From Pseudomonas putida (GTDB lineage: Bacteria > Pseudomonadota > Gammaproteobacteria > Pseudomonadales > Pseudomonadaceae): a stretch of DNA of 64,000 bases. Position numbers and translations under genes: made by a program. Where the stretch lies: assembly GCF_001941965.1 (NCBI RefSeq), contig NZ_MKZO01000014.1:62001-126000 (forward strand), written 5' to 3'. Below the pieces are notes generated by a model. It was given only the letters and a program-made list of their open reading frames with translations, was not told where the DNA came from and did not search any database. Positions within the stretch are counted from its first letter, which is position 1; each line of letters begins with the position of its first letter. Positions 34,918-44,422 of this stretch are shown here, piece after piece.

Positions 34918-36342
34918 ATGCAGACCCGACTCCTGATCAACGGCCAACTGGTCGCTGGCCAAGGCGAACCCTACGCCGTCTACAACCCGTCCGAGGGTGC
35001 CGTGCTGGTGAGCATTCCCGAGGCCAGTAGCGCCCAGGTGGACGCGGCCGTGCAGGCCGCCGATCAGGCGTTCGACGGCTGGGCACAGACTCCGCCGAAA
35101 GACCGCGCCCACCTCCTGCTCAAGGTAGCCGACCTGATCGAGGCCAATGCCGAACACCTCGCCCGCCTCGAATCGCAGAACTGCGGCAAGCCCTACCAGG
35201 CGGCACTGAACGACGAAATCCCGGCCATTGCCGACGTGTTCCGCTACTTCGCCGGGGCCAGCCGCTGCCTGTCGGGATCGGCCGGTGGCGAGTACCTGCC
35301 CGGCCACACCTCGATGATCCGCCGCGACCCGCTCGGGGTGATCGCCTCCATCGCGCCGTGGAATTACCCGCTGATGATGGTCGCCTGGAAGCTCGCCCCG
35401 GCCCTGGCTGCCGGCAATACCGTCGTACTCAAGCCCTCCGAGCAGACCCCGCTGACCGCCCTGGCCCTGGCCGAGCTGATCGCCGGGCTGTTCCCGGCCG
35501 GCGTGGTCAATATTCTCTTCGGCCGCGGCCCGAGCGTGGGCGAGCCGCTGGTCAACCATTCGAAAGTGCGCATGGTCTCCCTGACCGGCTCGGTCGCTAC
35601 CGGCGCGCGGATCATCGCCAGCACCGCCAGCAGCGTGAAGCGCACCCACATGGAACTGGGCGGCAAGGCCCCGGTGCTGATCTTCGACGATGCCGATATC
35701 GATGCGGCCGTCGAGGGCATCCGCGCCTTCGCCTTCTATAACGCCGGCCAGGACTGCACCGCAGCCTGCCGCCTGTATGTGCAGCGCGGCGTCTACGAGC
35801 GCTTCGTCAACCAGTTGGGCGAAGCCGTCGCCAGCCTGCGCATGGGCCTGCAGGACGACCCGCAAACCGAACTCGGCCCGCTGATCACCCGCGATCACCT
35901 GGAGCGCGTCGAAGGCTTCGTCAACCGCGCCAAGGCCCAGGCGCATATTCGCGTGATCACCGGCGGCAACCGGCTCGATGGCCCGGGTTTCTTCTTCGAG
36001 CCCACGGTGCTGGCCGATGCCCGCCAGGACGACGAGATCGTCCAGCGCGAAGTCTTCGGGCCGGTCATCAGCATCACCCCGTTCGACGACGAGGCGCAGG
36101 CCCTGGCCTGGGCCAACGATTCCGACTATGGCCTGGCCTCGTCGGCCTGGACCCGCGATATCGGCCGCGCCACCCGCCTCTCGGCGCGCCTGCAATACGG
36201 CTGCACCTGGATCAACACCCACTTCATGCTGGTCAGCGAAATGCCCCACGGCGGCATGAAGCAATCCGGCTACGGCAAGGACATGTCGATGTACGGCCTG
36301 GAGGACTACACCTGCGTGCGCCACGTGATGTTCAAGCACTGA
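34918..36342 (+). CDS. Aldehyde dehydrogenase, aminobutyraldehyde/betaine-aldehyde type
   Basis: A 474-residue NAD(P)-dependent aldehyde dehydrogenase. Catalytic Cys280 ([11 protein letters not shown]), general-base Glu246 (MELGGKAP), and cofactor motifs [10 protein letters not shown] and LKPSEQTPL are all present. It most resembles gamma-aminobutyraldehyde dehydrogenases (PatD/YdcW). It is the first gene of a plus-strand block followed by the DmmABC-like N-demethylase, which hints that it oxidises an aldehyde made from the same amine. The true substrate is not known. Confidence 0.88.
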   Translation: MQTRLLINGQLVAGQGEPYAVYNPSEGAVLVSIPEASSAQVDAAVQAADQAFDGWAQTPPKDRAHLLLKVADLIEANAEHLARLESQNCGKPYQAALNDEIPAIADVFRYFAGASRCLSGSAGGEYLPGHTSMIRRDPLGVIASIAPWNYPLMMVAWKLAPALAAGNTVVLKPSEQTPLTALALAELIAGLFPAGVVNILFGRGPSVGEPLVNHSKVRMVSLTGSVATGARIIASTASSVKRTHMELGGKAPVLIFDDADIDAAVEGIRAFAFYNAGQDCTAACRLYVQRGVYERFVNQLGEAVASLRMGLQDDPQTELGPLITRDHLERVEGFVNRAKAQAHIRVITGGNRLDGPGFFFEPTVLADARQDDEIVQREVFGPVISITPFDDEAQALAWANDSDYGLASSAWTRDIGRATRLSARLQYGCTWINTHFMLVSEMPHGGMKQSGYGKDMSMYGLEDYTCVRHVMFKH

Positions 36343-36384
36343 TCAACCGATGAAAAACGCCATTTCCTGGCGGCCGAAACAATA

Positions 36385-36398
36385 CATATAAAACCATA
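36385..36398 (+). promoter_or_regulatory. Shared 14-bp motif CATATAAAACCATA, copy 2
   Basis: This copy lies 26 bp before the DmmA-like start and is in inverse orientation to the copy at 34834-34847. The proximity to the start fits an operator or a site overlapping a promoter for the N-demethylase genes. Confidence 0.5.
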
Positions 36399-36424
36399 GG
36401 CAATATGGCATACGAGGTTTCCCT

Positions 36425-37030
36425 ATGCTTATCACCGGCATCAAGAGCCGCCCGGTCTACGACCGACTGCAACCCATGGCGGGTGGCCTGCGCCACCTGA
36501 TCGCGGGCCAGGGCAGCGGCGGCGCGGCCATGCTGCGCCTGATCGGCGACATGTCCGCCGAACAGCGCCACGGTAGCACCCTGCTCTACTCCGTCGAGTC
36601 CTTCTCCGGGCACAACCACCTGCAAGCCCTGCAGGAGGCTGAAGCGGCCGGGCTAGAAGTGTTCGCCAGCAACCAGGAACTGATCGACGCCCTGCGCGAG
36701 CGCCTCGGCGAGGCGCGGATGGGCACACGCTTGTACCTGAGCGGCTCGGAAAGCTTTATCGGCACCGCCATGCAGGCGGCCAACGCGGTCGACCTGAACC
36801 GCGACGAAGTGCTGCGCGAACACAGCGGCACCCTGGTCCGCCGGGTCTGGTGCGCGCATTGCGACACCTATACCGAGAACGTCACCCAGCGCGTCTTCGT
36901 CTGCCCGGGCTGCCGGTTGAACCTGGTCGTGCGCGATCACTATTCCCGCCGCCTGGCCGCCTTCCAGGGCATCAAGGCCGATGGCGAAGTCCCGGGCGAA
37001 CTGCCTGCCGCCGAGGAGCTCGACACATGA
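36425..37030 (+). CDS. dmmA: Dimethylamine monooxygenase subunit DmmA-like protein
   Basis: A 201-residue protein. The C-terminal third carries a zinc-ribbon-like set Cys-x2-Cys (WCAHCDTYTENV) and Cys-x2-Cys (FVCPGCRLNLVVRDHYSRR). The order DmmA-like, reductase, heme N-demethylase matches the dimethylamine monooxygenase gene set of methylotrophs and pseudomonads. The middle part (LLYSVESFSGHNHLQALQEAEAAGLEVFASNQELIDALRERL) is alpha/beta. Its stop overlaps the ATG of the reductase (ATGA), so the two are translationally coupled. The name is by family and context. Confidence 0.7.
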   Translation: MLITGIKSRPVYDRLQPMAGGLRHLIAGQGSGGAAMLRLIGDMSAEQRHGSTLLYSVESFSGHNHLQALQEAEAAGLEVFASNQELIDALRERLGEARMGTRLYLSGSESFIGTAMQAANAVDLNRDEVLREHSGTLVRRVWCAHCDTYTENVTQRVFVCPGCRLNLVVRDHYSRRLAAFQGIKADGEVPGELPAAEELDT

Positions 37031-37995
37031 ATACCCATAACGGCACCCTGAGCGTGCGCGTCGCCCGCATCGAGGCCCTGACCCCGGAAATCACCCGCTT
37101 CACCCTGGTCGACCCGGACGGCAAGCACCTCCCGGCGTTCTCTGGCGGCAGCCATGTGGTGGTGGTCCTCGAAGATGGCGACAAGACCCACCGCAACGCC
37201 TATTCGCTGATGAGCTCGCCCTACGACTCCAGCGCCTACCACATCGCCGTGCGCCGCGTGGCCGACGGCCGTGGCGGTTCGCGCTACCTGCATGACCGGG
37301 TCGGCGAAGGCGAGCTGTTGCAGATCCTCCAGCCGGCCAACCTGTTCCCCCTGGCCAAGCACGGCCGCCAGCACCTGTTCATCGCCGGTGGCGTGGGCAT
37401 CACCCCGGTCTACTCGCAACTGGAAGAGCTGGAACTGAAGAAGGCCAGCTTTGAACTGCACCTGGCGGTGCGCGGACCGGAGCATATCGCCCTGGGCCGT
37501 GAACTCCAGGCCCGCTACGGTTCCCGCGTGCACCTGTACGTGCAGGGCGAGGACGCGCGCATGGATATCCCGGGCATCCTCTTCGGCCGCCCGCTGGGCA
37601 GCCACGTCTATGTCTGCGGCCCGGACAGCATGATCGACGACACCATCGAGAGCGCCCATAGCCTCGGCTGGACCGACAGCCATATCCACTACGAGCGCTT
37701 CGTCGAACAAGGTTCCACCGGTCAACCCTTCAGCGTCACCCTAGCGCGCCAGGGCGTGACCCTCGAGGTACCCGCCGAGCAATCCCTGCTCGAAGCGGCC
37801 GAACAGGCCGGCTACAAGGTGCCCTACCTGTGCCGGGGCGGCGCCTGCGGCTACTGCGAAACCGAAGTGCTGGAAGTGGACGGTGAACTGGACCACCGCG
37901 ACGACTGGCTCAGCGAGGAAGACAAGCTGAGCAAGCGCAAATTCATGCCGTGCGTATCCCGGGCCAGTTGCAGCCGCCTGGTCGTGGACCTCTGA
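37027..37995 (+). CDS. dmmB: PDR/VanB-type ferredoxin reductase (DmmB-like)
   Basis: A 322-residue reductase of the phthalate-dioxygenase-reductase type. The flavin-binding RNAYSLMSSP lies near residue 57, the NAD-binding GGVGITPVYSQL near 120, and the C-terminal plant-type [2Fe-2S] cluster uses Cys residues in LCRGGACGYCE and MPCVS. It would move electrons from NAD(P)H to the heme N-demethylase downstream. The ATG overlaps the dmmA-like stop. Confidence 0.85.
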   Translation: MNTHNGTLSVRVARIEALTPEITRFTLVDPDGKHLPAFSGGSHVVVVLEDGDKTHRNAYSLMSSPYDSSAYHIAVRRVADGRGGSRYLHDRVGEGELLQILQPANLFPLAKHGRQHLFIAGGVGITPVYSQLEELELKKASFELHLAVRGPEHIALGRELQARYGSRVHLYVQGEDARMDIPGILFGRPLGSHVYVCGPDSMIDDTIESAHSLGWTDSHIHYERFVEQGSTGQPFSVTLARQGVTLEVPAEQSLLEAAEQAGYKVPYLCRGGACGYCETEVLEVDGELDHRDDWLSEEDKLSKRKFMPCVSRASCSRLVVDL

Positions 37996-38011
37996 GACAG
38001 GACAACAACAA

Positions 38012-39061
38012 ATGACCGTATTCAAGCCGATCGAAAGCTACGCCGACCTCGACGCCAAGGGCTTCACCTACCGCAACAGCCGCGAGGCGGTGTTGCGCCT
38101 GCCCTTCCCGTACCCGGAAGACCAGTACATGTACTCGATGAACGTCGAACCCCATGTGCCCTTCGGCGAGGGTGCCCTGCGTGCCCAGTTCGATATCGAC
38201 GAGCACTACATCTCCGAGTGCCATCACCGCGCGCAGATCCTCGAAACCCAGCCGGGCGTGCACTACGCCGCCCTGCCGCACATGATGGAAGCCCAGTGGG
38301 ACCTGCTGGAACTGCTGATGGAGTCCTATTCCCGGGACTTCCCCGAGCACTTCAGCCTGGAGAAGAACGGCACGCAATGGCGCTGGATCAACCGCCCGCT
38401 GGGCCTGGACAATACCTTCACCTTCGGTGATGCCAGCACCCTGCCGATGGACCCGATGGAATACATCACCCGCCAGGCCCAGGGCGAGTTCATCCTCCTC
38501 GAAGAGCGCGACGACACCCTGGTGATGGGCGCCGGCATGGCCACCCAGCGCGCCGACTACTCGCTGCGCTTCAACCTCGGCATGAGCTTCATGGAGTTCC
38601 ATGGCCCGGTGCCGAAGCTGCACGAGATGGGCATTCTCCAGCGTGCGCTGAAGTTCCTCCTGCGCCTGCGCCCGGGGCACCCGGTGCGTCGGACCAACTG
38701 GTCGATCACCGTCAATCCGCGCCTGGAAACCTCTGCCGAGACGCTGCCGGACTGGGCCCCGGACCGCACCACGGTGACCGCGGAAAACGCCGGCGAGCTG
38801 GTCAACCTGCGCATCGAGCTGCAACCGCTGCACCGTTTGCCGCGCAGCAACGCCGTACTGTTCCCGGTACGCACCTACCTGGTCAGCCTGCAACAGTTGG
38901 CCGACTTCGCCCCGCAATGGGCCAAGCGCATGCACCGGGTGATCCGCGACCTGGACCAGGAACTGGTGGACTACAAGGGCTTCACCCGTTATCGGGACGC
39001 CATGGTGGCCTGGCTGGCGCAATACGACGACGGCACGCCAGTCGACGAAAGTCAGCAATGA
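38012..39061 (+). CDS. dmmC: Heme-dependent oxidative N-demethylase (HODM/DmmC-like)
   Basis: A 349-residue protein of the heme-dependent oxidative N-demethylase family, which removes methyl groups from secondary or tertiary amines, releasing formaldehyde. Family-like segments are PFPYPEDQYMYSMNV, the DIDEHYISECHHR region, LHRLPRSNAVLFPVRTYLVSL and the W-rich WRWINRPLGLDNTFTF. Several conserved His residues could bind heme iron. It follows the reductase by 16 bp with AGGACAA as ribosome site. A rho-independent terminator follows directly. No gamma-glutamylmethylamide genes for methylamine use lie nearby, so the amine is uncertain. Confidence 0.8.
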   Translation: MTVFKPIESYADLDAKGFTYRNSREAVLRLPFPYPEDQYMYSMNVEPHVPFGEGALRAQFDIDEHYISECHHRAQILETQPGVHYAALPHMMEAQWDLLELLMESYSRDFPEHFSLEKNGTQWRWINRPLGLDNTFTFGDASTLPMDPMEYITRQAQGEFILLEERDDTLVMGAGMATQRADYSLRFNLGMSFMEFHGPVPKLHEMGILQRALKFLLRLRPGHPVRRTNWSITVNPRLETSAETLPDWAPDRTTVTAENAGELVNLRIELQPLHRLPRSNAVLFPVRTYLVSLQQLADFAPQWAKRMHRVIRDLDQELVDYKGFTRYRDAMVAWLAQYDDGTPVDESQQ

Positions 39062-39070
39062 AAAAACCAC

Positions 39071-39098
39071 AAGCGCGCCGATAATGGCGCGCTTTTTT
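39071..39098 (+). terminator. Rho-independent terminator after the N-demethylase genes
   Basis: A perfect 9-bp stem (AAGCGCGCC / GGCGCGCTT) with loop GATAAT is followed by a T run to 39098. It ends the ALDH-DmmABC block and separates it from the MFS gene. Confidence 0.9.
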
Positions 39099-39122
39099 GC
39101 GTGCAAATCCGGGAAAACCATA

Positions 39123-40319
39123 ATGAAAACAATACGCAACTTCCTGCCTGAAAGCTGGAGCCTGGTGTTCTCCGCAGCCGCCTCGGCCTACGGGGTCGGC
39201 TTGCTCGGCCTGTGGGCCTTGCCGTTCCTGATCAGCGCGATCATCCACGACCTGCAACTCAACGAGGCCCAGGCCGGGCTGCTGATGTCGGCGGAGTTTG
39301 GCTTCACAATGCTCGCGTCCTTGCTGGTGGCGCCGTTCATGGGGCGTGCACCGCGGCGGACCCTGGCGATCGGCGGCACCTTGCTGGCGATCGCCGCCAA
39401 CCTGGTCAGCGCCAATGTCGCCGATCTCTATCTGCTCGCCGCCGTGCGCTGCGTCGCCGGGGTTGGCGCCGGGCTGGCCCTGGCCTGCGGCAATGCCGCG
39501 GTGTCCAGCGCGAAGCAGCCGGACCGTATCGCCGGGCATATGAACGTGCTGTCGGTACTGCTGATGATCGTGGTGATGCTGGGTTACGCCAAGGTCATGG
39601 CGGCGTTCGGCCTGCCCGGGTTGTACTACGCGATGGCCGCGACCATGGCGGTGATGTTGCTGGCGATCCCGGCCATGGTCCAGCGCGCGCCGGCGGTGGA
39701 GACCGTGGTGGTTGCCAGTGGCGGCAAGGGCAATGTCCTGCTCAGCCTGCCGGCAGTGTGCATGATGCTGGCGATGTTCGTGTTCCAGGCGCGGGACACC
39801 ATGGGCTGGGCCTTCGTCGAGCGGATCGGGACCATGGTCGGCTATAGCGGTGACGAGCTGGGCGTGCTGCTCTCGGTGCAATCGGTGGTCGGCCTGATCG
39901 GCCCGCTGCTGGCGGCGATGATCGGCAAGCGCTTCGGTATGAGCACCCCGGTGATCCTTGCCGTGCTGCTGACTGGCGCGACCAGCCTGAGCTATGTACT
40001 GGGCGAGCATTCCAAGAGCATGTACACGGCCGGGGTGATGACCATCTGCATCACCTACTTCTACGCCCTGAGCTACCTCACCGGGCTGGCGGCGGAGCTG
40101 GATCGCGAGGGTCGCGTGGTGGCGGCAGCGGGGAGTTTCCTGAGCCTCGGCCTGGCGGTGGGGCCGGCGATTTCCGGTGGGTTGATTTCGCTGGGCGGCT
40201 TTACCCTGGCGGCCTGGGGGATTGCGGTGACGGTGGTGCTGACCCTGGCGCTGGTGAGTGTGCCGTTGGCGAGGATTCGCAAGGAGCATGTGGTGGCGCA
40301 ACTGGCGGCTGCGGTCTGA
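39123..40319 (+). CDS. MFS transporter
   Basis: A 398-residue major facilitator with twelve predicted helices. The N-terminal half has PFMGRAPRRTLAIGGTLL, a loop 2-3 signature with basic residues, and the C-terminal half is GLIGPLLAAMIGKRFGMSTPVIL. The start at 39123 places helix 1 at residues 12-34; the longer frame begins inside the terminator of the previous operon. It may import the substrate of the N-demethylase pathway, but the terminator between them means it has its own promoter or depends on read-through. Confidence 0.85.
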   Translation: MKTIRNFLPESWSLVFSAAASAYGVGLLGLWALPFLISAIIHDLQLNEAQAGLLMSAEFGFTMLASLLVAPFMGRAPRRTLAIGGTLLAIAANLVSANVADLYLLAAVRCVAGVGAGLALACGNAAVSSAKQPDRIAGHMNVLSVLLMIVVMLGYAKVMAAFGLPGLYYAMAATMAVMLLAIPAMVQRAPAVETVVVASGGKGNVLLSLPAVCMMLAMFVFQARDTMGWAFVERIGTMVGYSGDELGVLLSVQSVVGLIGPLLAAMIGKRFGMSTPVILAVLLTGATSLSYVLGEHSKSMYTAGVMTICITYFYALSYLTGLAAELDREGRVVAAAGSFLSLGLAVGPAISGGLISLGGFTLAAWGIAVTVVLTLALVSVPLARIRKEHVVAQLAAAV

Positions 40320-40339
40320 AAATCATGTTGTGGGGCTGA

Positions 40340-40439
40340 GGGCCTCATCGCTGGCAAGCCAGCTCCCACAGGGATCGCGTGCACCGCTGAACCTGTGGGA
40401 GCTGGCTTGTCGGACCGCCGCACCGCAGCGATGAGGCCC
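40340..40439. repeat. REP pair (BIME) with one interrupted copy
   Basis: The inverse copy at about 40342-40371 is intact. The direct copy starts at 40393 (CCTGTGGGAGCTGGCTTG) but is split by TCGGACCGCCGCACCG at 40410-40425 before the remaining CAGCGATGAGGCC. It lies between convergent genes. Confidence 0.85.
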
Positions 40440-40445
40440 GAAAGC

Positions 40446-41765
40446 CTAGTGCAGTTGCAAGGTCGAATTGATCTGGCTGATCGCATCCACCACATGCCGC
40501 GAGCCCTGCTGGATTTCCAGGATCACCTCGCCGGCCTCGTTGGCCAGGTCCACTCCCTGCCCCGTCCGGTTCAGGCTGGATTGCATGCTGGCCACCGCCT
40601 TCAGCGACAGGTCATGGTTCTGCCTGACCACCTCGACGATCTCCACCGTGGCCTTGCTGGTTCGCGCCGCAAGATTGCGCACTTCCTCGGCAACCACGGC
40701 AAAGCCGCGCCCATGTTCCCCGGCCCGCGCCGCCTCGATCGCCGCATTCAACGCCAGCAGGTTGGTCTGGTCGGCAATCCCGCGAATGGTCAGGACAATC
40801 TGCCCGATCAGCTCCGACTGCCGGTTCACCGCGTCAATACTGCGTGCCGCCTCGTTGAGGTCATGGGAAATCTCTTCGATCACGTGCACCGTCTGCTGCA
40901 CCACTTCCGAGCCCTTGCGCGCGCAGGCGTCGTTCTGCACTGACGTCGCATGGGCGGCTTCGGCAGCGGACTGCTGGGTGCAGACCTGATGGGTGATATC
41001 GCTGGCGAACTTGACCACTTTGTACAGCCGGCCCTTGGTGTCGAAGATCGGGTTGTACGAGGCTTCCAGATAGACCATCTGCCCCAGCTTGTTGACCCGC
41101 TCGAAGCGGTGCGAGTGGTATTCACCGCGGTTGAGGGAAGCCCAGAAGGCCCTGTAGTCCGCCGACTCGCTTTCGCTCTTGTGGCAGAACAGGCTGTGAT
41201 GCTGCCCGACCACCTCGTCGAGGCGGTAGTGCATGGTATGCAGGAAGTTGTCGTTGGCCGTGATTACCCGGCCTTCGGGGGTGAACTCGATCACCGCCAT
41301 GGAGCGGCCGATGGCTTCGAGCAGGCAGTCCGCCTCGTGCTCGTGCACCACCCGCGCGGTGATGTCGCTGGCCACCTTGATGATGCTGGTGACCACGCCA
41401 TTGTTGCCGAAGACCGGCATGTAGCTGGCTTCCAGCCACAGCTCCTTGCGCTGGCGATCCAGGCGCAGGAAGGTCCCGCTGCGTGCCTGGCCCTGGGCCA
41501 GGTCGCGCCACAGCTGGCGGTATTCCTCGGTCTTGGTGTAGGCCTCCTCGCAGAAAATCCGGTGATGCTGACCGCGGATTTCCTCGAGTTTGTAGTCCAT
41601 GGCTTTGCAAAAATGCTCGTTTGCGTCGAGTACTACTCCATCGGGACTGAACTCGATCATGGCCATGGAACGGCTGATCGCTGCCAGTTTTGCGTTGGCT
41701 TCAGCCAACGCCCGATTACACCGCTCGATTTCTGCCAGGTCCGATTTGCGATGGGAGTCGAACAT
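40446..41765 (-). CDS. Soluble PAS-PAS chemoreceptor, BdlA-like
   Basis: A 439-residue cytoplasmic receptor with no membrane helix. Two PAS domains ([29 protein letters not shown] at about 40-70 and [29 protein letters not shown] at about 160-190) have the same layout and are each followed by a PAC motif. The C-terminal MCP signalling domain includes [37 protein letters not shown]. The layout equals BdlA, the biofilm-dispersion receptor of P. aeruginosa, and length is similar. The ATG at 41765 has GGAG 10 nt upstream; a GTG at 41774 is less likely. Confidence 0.85.
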   Translation of the reverse strand: MFDSHRKSDLAEIERCNRALAEANAKLAAISRSMAMIEFSPDGVVLDANEHFCKAMDYKLEEIRGQHHRIFCEEAYTKTEEYRQLWRDLAQGQARSGTFLRLDRQRKELWLEASYMPVFGNNGVVTSIIKVASDITARVVHEHEADCLLEAIGRSMAVIEFTPEGRVITANDNFLHTMHYRLDEVVGQHHSLFCHKSESESADYRAFWASLNRGEYHSHRFERVNKLGQMVYLEASYNPIFDTKGRLYKVVKFASDITHQVCTQQSAAEAAHATSVQNDACARKGSEVVQQTVHVIEEISHDLNEAARSIDAVNRQSELIGQIVLTIRGIADQTNLLALNAAIEAARAGEHGRGFAVVAEEVRNLAARTSKATVEIVEVVRQNHDLSLKAVASMQSSLNRTGQGVDLANEAGEVILEIQQGSRHVVDAISQINSTLQLH

Positions 41766-41856
41766 GTCACGCACACTCCATTGGCGGAATTGTGCTCAGC
41801 ATAGATGGGCGAAGACGCCCTGCAAGCGCTCCACTACCACCATTTATCGGCTGTTT

Positions 41857-42876
41857 TCAGCTGCTTTCGCGGATCATCAGGGCAAAACCAAGGTCCTGGG
41901 CAGGATTTTTCCCGCGCTTGCCGTCGAGCAGATCGAGCAGCGCCTGCGCCGCGTGCCGGCCGATGGCGGCCAGTGGCGTGCGGATCGAGGTCAGGCGCGG
42001 GACCATATGGGCCGAGGCCGGCAGGTCATTGAAACCGACCATCGCCACCTGCTGCGGGACCCGGATGCCCTGGCGCTGGGCCTGGAAGATCGCACCATGG
42101 GCGAGGTCGTCGTTGCAGAAGAAGATCCCGTCGAGATCGCCATGGCGGGCCAGCAACTGGCTGAACAGCTCGCCGCCCAGGCCGATGGACGATGGCTGCG
42201 GGACCAGGCGTTCCAGCGCCGGATCGTACAGCCCCGCTTCGCGCAGTGCCTGGCGGAAACCCTCGGCGCGTTGCAGGACCCGGGCGTCCAGTTGCGCAGC
42301 GATAAAGCCGAGGCGTCGTCGCCCACGCTCGATCAGATGGCGGGCGACCGCGCGACCGGCCTCATGCTGGGAAAAGCCCACCGAGACCACACCCTCCTGG
42401 TCGCCCAGCTCCATCATATGCACGCAGGGCACGCGGCTGGCGGCGAGCATCCGCCGTGACGCTTCGCTGCGCTCGAAGCCGGTCAGTAACAGGCCGCGGG
42501 GTTGATGGGCGAGGTAACTGCGCAGCAGGTTTTCCTCTACGCTGGCGTCGTAGTGGAAGTTGCCAATCATCACTTCCAGGCCGCGCGGGCGCAGGACATC
42601 GTGGATCGCGTCGAGGGTCTCGACGAACAGCTGGTTGGACAGCGACGGGATCAGCACCGCCACCGACTGGCTCTGCGCCGAGGCCAGGGCGCGGGCCGCG
42701 GGGTTGGCGACATAGCCGAGCTGGGCCGCAGCGGCCTGGACCTTCTCCACCAACTCCGGCGCCACCGTGGCCACCCCGCGCAGGGCCCGGGACACGGTGA
42801 TCGGCGAAACCCCGGAAAGCCGGGCGACTTCGGCCAGGGTGGGACGGCCTGTGGTACGGGAGGTGCTGCGGGACAT
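41857..42876 (-). CDS. LacI-family regulator, GntR/PtxS (gluconate-type)
   Basis: A 339-residue LacI repressor. The helix-turn-helix reads GRPTLAEVARLSGVSPITVSRALRGVATVAPELVEKVQAAAAQLGYV, with hinge ALASAQSQSVAVLIPSLSNQLFVETLDAIHDVL. It closely follows Pseudomonas GntR/PtxS proteins that sense gluconate or 2-ketogluconate. No gluconate kinase or permease gene lies nearby. The start at 42876 is taken because longer frames extend through a REP pair. Confidence 0.88.
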   Translation of the reverse strand: MSRSTSRTTGRPTLAEVARLSGVSPITVSRALRGVATVAPELVEKVQAAAAQLGYVANPAARALASAQSQSVAVLIPSLSNQLFVETLDAIHDVLRPRGLEVMIGNFHYDASVEENLLRSYLAHQPRGLLLTGFERSEASRRMLAASRVPCVHMMELGDQEGVVSVGFSQHEAGRAVARHLIERGRRRLGFIAAQLDARVLQRAEGFRQALREAGLYDPALERLVPQPSSIGLGGELFSQLLARHGDLDGIFFCNDDLAHGAIFQAQRQGIRVPQQVAMVGFNDLPASAHMVPRLTSIRTPLAAIGRHAAQALLDLLDGKRGKNPAQDLGFALMIRESS

Positions 42877-42961
42877 GGCGGCTCGGGGAGTTGCGGGGAA
42901 AGCCGGCAAGGTTAGTGGTGCACGGGTTGGCTGGCAAGGCAATGCACCTGGGTTGGTGCTG

Positions 42962-43036
42962 AGGGCCTCATCGCTGGCAAGCCAGCTCATTCTGCAGCGA
43001 CTCGGACCCTGTGGGAGCTGGCTTGCCAGCGATTGC
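42962..43036. repeat. REP pair (BIME), first copy degenerate
   Basis: The inverse copy at about 42966-42988 ends in AGCTCAT instead of AGCTCCC, so it has decayed; the direct copy at about 43010-43034 is intact. It lies in the 217-bp gap upstream of the LacI gene. Confidence 0.85.
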
Positions 43037-43093
43037 GGTGGTGAACCCCCTATCGGTCCGATGAACGCACAAGGTCCGCGGAGGGTTCCTGAT

Positions 43094-44422
43094 TTACCGT
43101 ATCTGATGCTTGTGCAACAACCGGTAAAACGTCGGCCGTGACACCCCGAGGACCTTGGCTGCGACACTCAGGTTGTCGCTGTGCCGATCCAGCACATCGC
43201 ATAGCGCCTGACGTTCGGCCTGGTGCTTGTAGTCTTCCAGCGTGCCCATGGGCGCCGCTACGTGGTTGAGCTGCTCATGCAGGCCCAGGTCGCGCGGTTC
43301 GATCTGCCGCCCTTCCGCCAGCACCAGCCCGCGCCTTACCCGGTTGGCCAGTTCACGCACATTACCCGGCCAGTCATGCTTGCCCATGGCGCTCAGGGCG
43401 TCCTCGCTGAAAGTGCGCGGGCGCCGCCCGGTTTCCTGGCTGTAGAAGCGGGAAAAGTGGCTGGCCAGCATCGACAGGTCACCATGCCGGTCACGCAGCG
43501 GCGCAGTGATCACCTGCAGGACATTCAGGCGGTAATACAGGTCTTCGCGAAAACGCCCGCTGACGATGGCGCTCTCCAGATCCACATGGGTCGCCGCCAG
43601 CACCCGCACATCCACGGCGATCGGCTGGCTGCCGCCCACCCGCTCGATATGCTTTTCCTGCAGAAAGCGCAGCAGATTGGCCTGCAGCTCCAGGGGCAGA
43701 TCACCGATTTCGTCGAGGAACAGCGTGCCCCCGTGGGCCGCCTCGATCCGTCCGACCTTGCGCTGGTGCGCCCCGGTAAAGGCGCCTTTCTCATGGCCGA
43801 ACAGCTCCGACTGGATCAGGTGCTCAGGAATCGCCCCGCAGTTGATCGCCACGAACGGCTTGTCGTTGCGCAAGGATTCACGGTGCAGGGTACGCGCCAC
43901 CAGCTCCTTGCCGGTGCCGCTTTCGCCACGGATCAGCACCGGCGACTCGGTCGGCGCCAGCTTGCTCAGCAGCTTGCGCAGCTCGCGGATGGCCCGGCTG
44001 TCGCCCAGCAGTTCGTGCGCCGGCTCCTCGGTGCGCGCCGCCCCCTTGCCGCGCAGGCGCCCCATGCCAAAGGCCCGCCCCAGGGTCACCTGGACCCGCG
44101 ACACATCGAACGGCAGGGTATGGAAATCGAAAAACCACTCGCAGACGAAATCCCCGACCTTCTGCGCCCGCAGTTCCTGGGGGCTCAACACCGCGATCCA
44201 TTCGGCGCCGCTGCGGCTGATCAGGTCCTTGACCGCTTCGGGGCGCTGCAAGTGACTGGCCTGCAGGCGCAGCAGGCCGACATCACAGGAATGCTCCAGC
44301 GCCGTGGCCAGGGTACAGCTGTGGACATCCCAGCCAATGCTGCGCAAACCGGGGAGTAGACGGTGGCAGTCATCGCAGGGATCGACCACCAGCAAACGAC
44401 GGTGCGGGGCAGGCTCGAGCAT
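43094..44422 (-). CDS. Sigma54-dependent activator, VpsR-like
   Basis: A 442-residue enhancer-binding protein. The N-terminal 125 residues are a receiver-like domain without the acidic pocket (LLVVDPCDDCHRLLPGLRSIGW), as in VpsR. The AAA+ core has GESGTGKE, GAFTGA (contact with sigma54), FLDEIGDLPLELQANLLRFLQE and the R-finger region. The Fis-type helix-turn-helix is at the C-terminus (NLSVAAKVLGVSRPTFYRLLHKHQIR). VpsR-like proteins control exopolysaccharide and biofilm genes, some on cyclic-di-GMP. It is divergent from the small gene at 44747 across a 324-bp gap. Confidence 0.9.
   Translation of the reverse strand: MLEPAPHRRLLVVDPCDDCHRLLPGLRSIGWDVHSCTLATALEHSCDVGLLRLQASHLQRPEAVKDLISRSGAEWIAVLSPQELRAQKVGDFVCEWFFDFHTLPFDVSRVQVTLGRAFGMGRLRGKGAARTEEPAHELLGDSRAIRELRKLLSKLAPTESPVLIRGESGTGKELVARTLHRESLRNDKPFVAINCGAIPEHLIQSELFGHEKGAFTGAHQRKVGRIEAAHGGTLFLDEIGDLPLELQANLLRFLQEKHIERVGGSQPIAVDVRVLAATHVDLESAIVSGRFREDLYYRLNVLQVITAPLRDRHGDLSMLASHFSRFYSQETGRRPRTFSEDALSAMGKHDWPGNVRELANRVRRGLVLAEGRQIEPRDLGLHEQLNHVAAPMGTLEDYKHQAERQALCDVLDRHSDNLSVAAKVLGVSRPTFYRLLHKHQIR

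Noticed and set aside
42877..43167. N-terminal extension of the LacI gene through the REP pair
   Set aside because: The extra 97 codons are REP-derived and the LacI helix-turn-helix starts right after ATG 42876.
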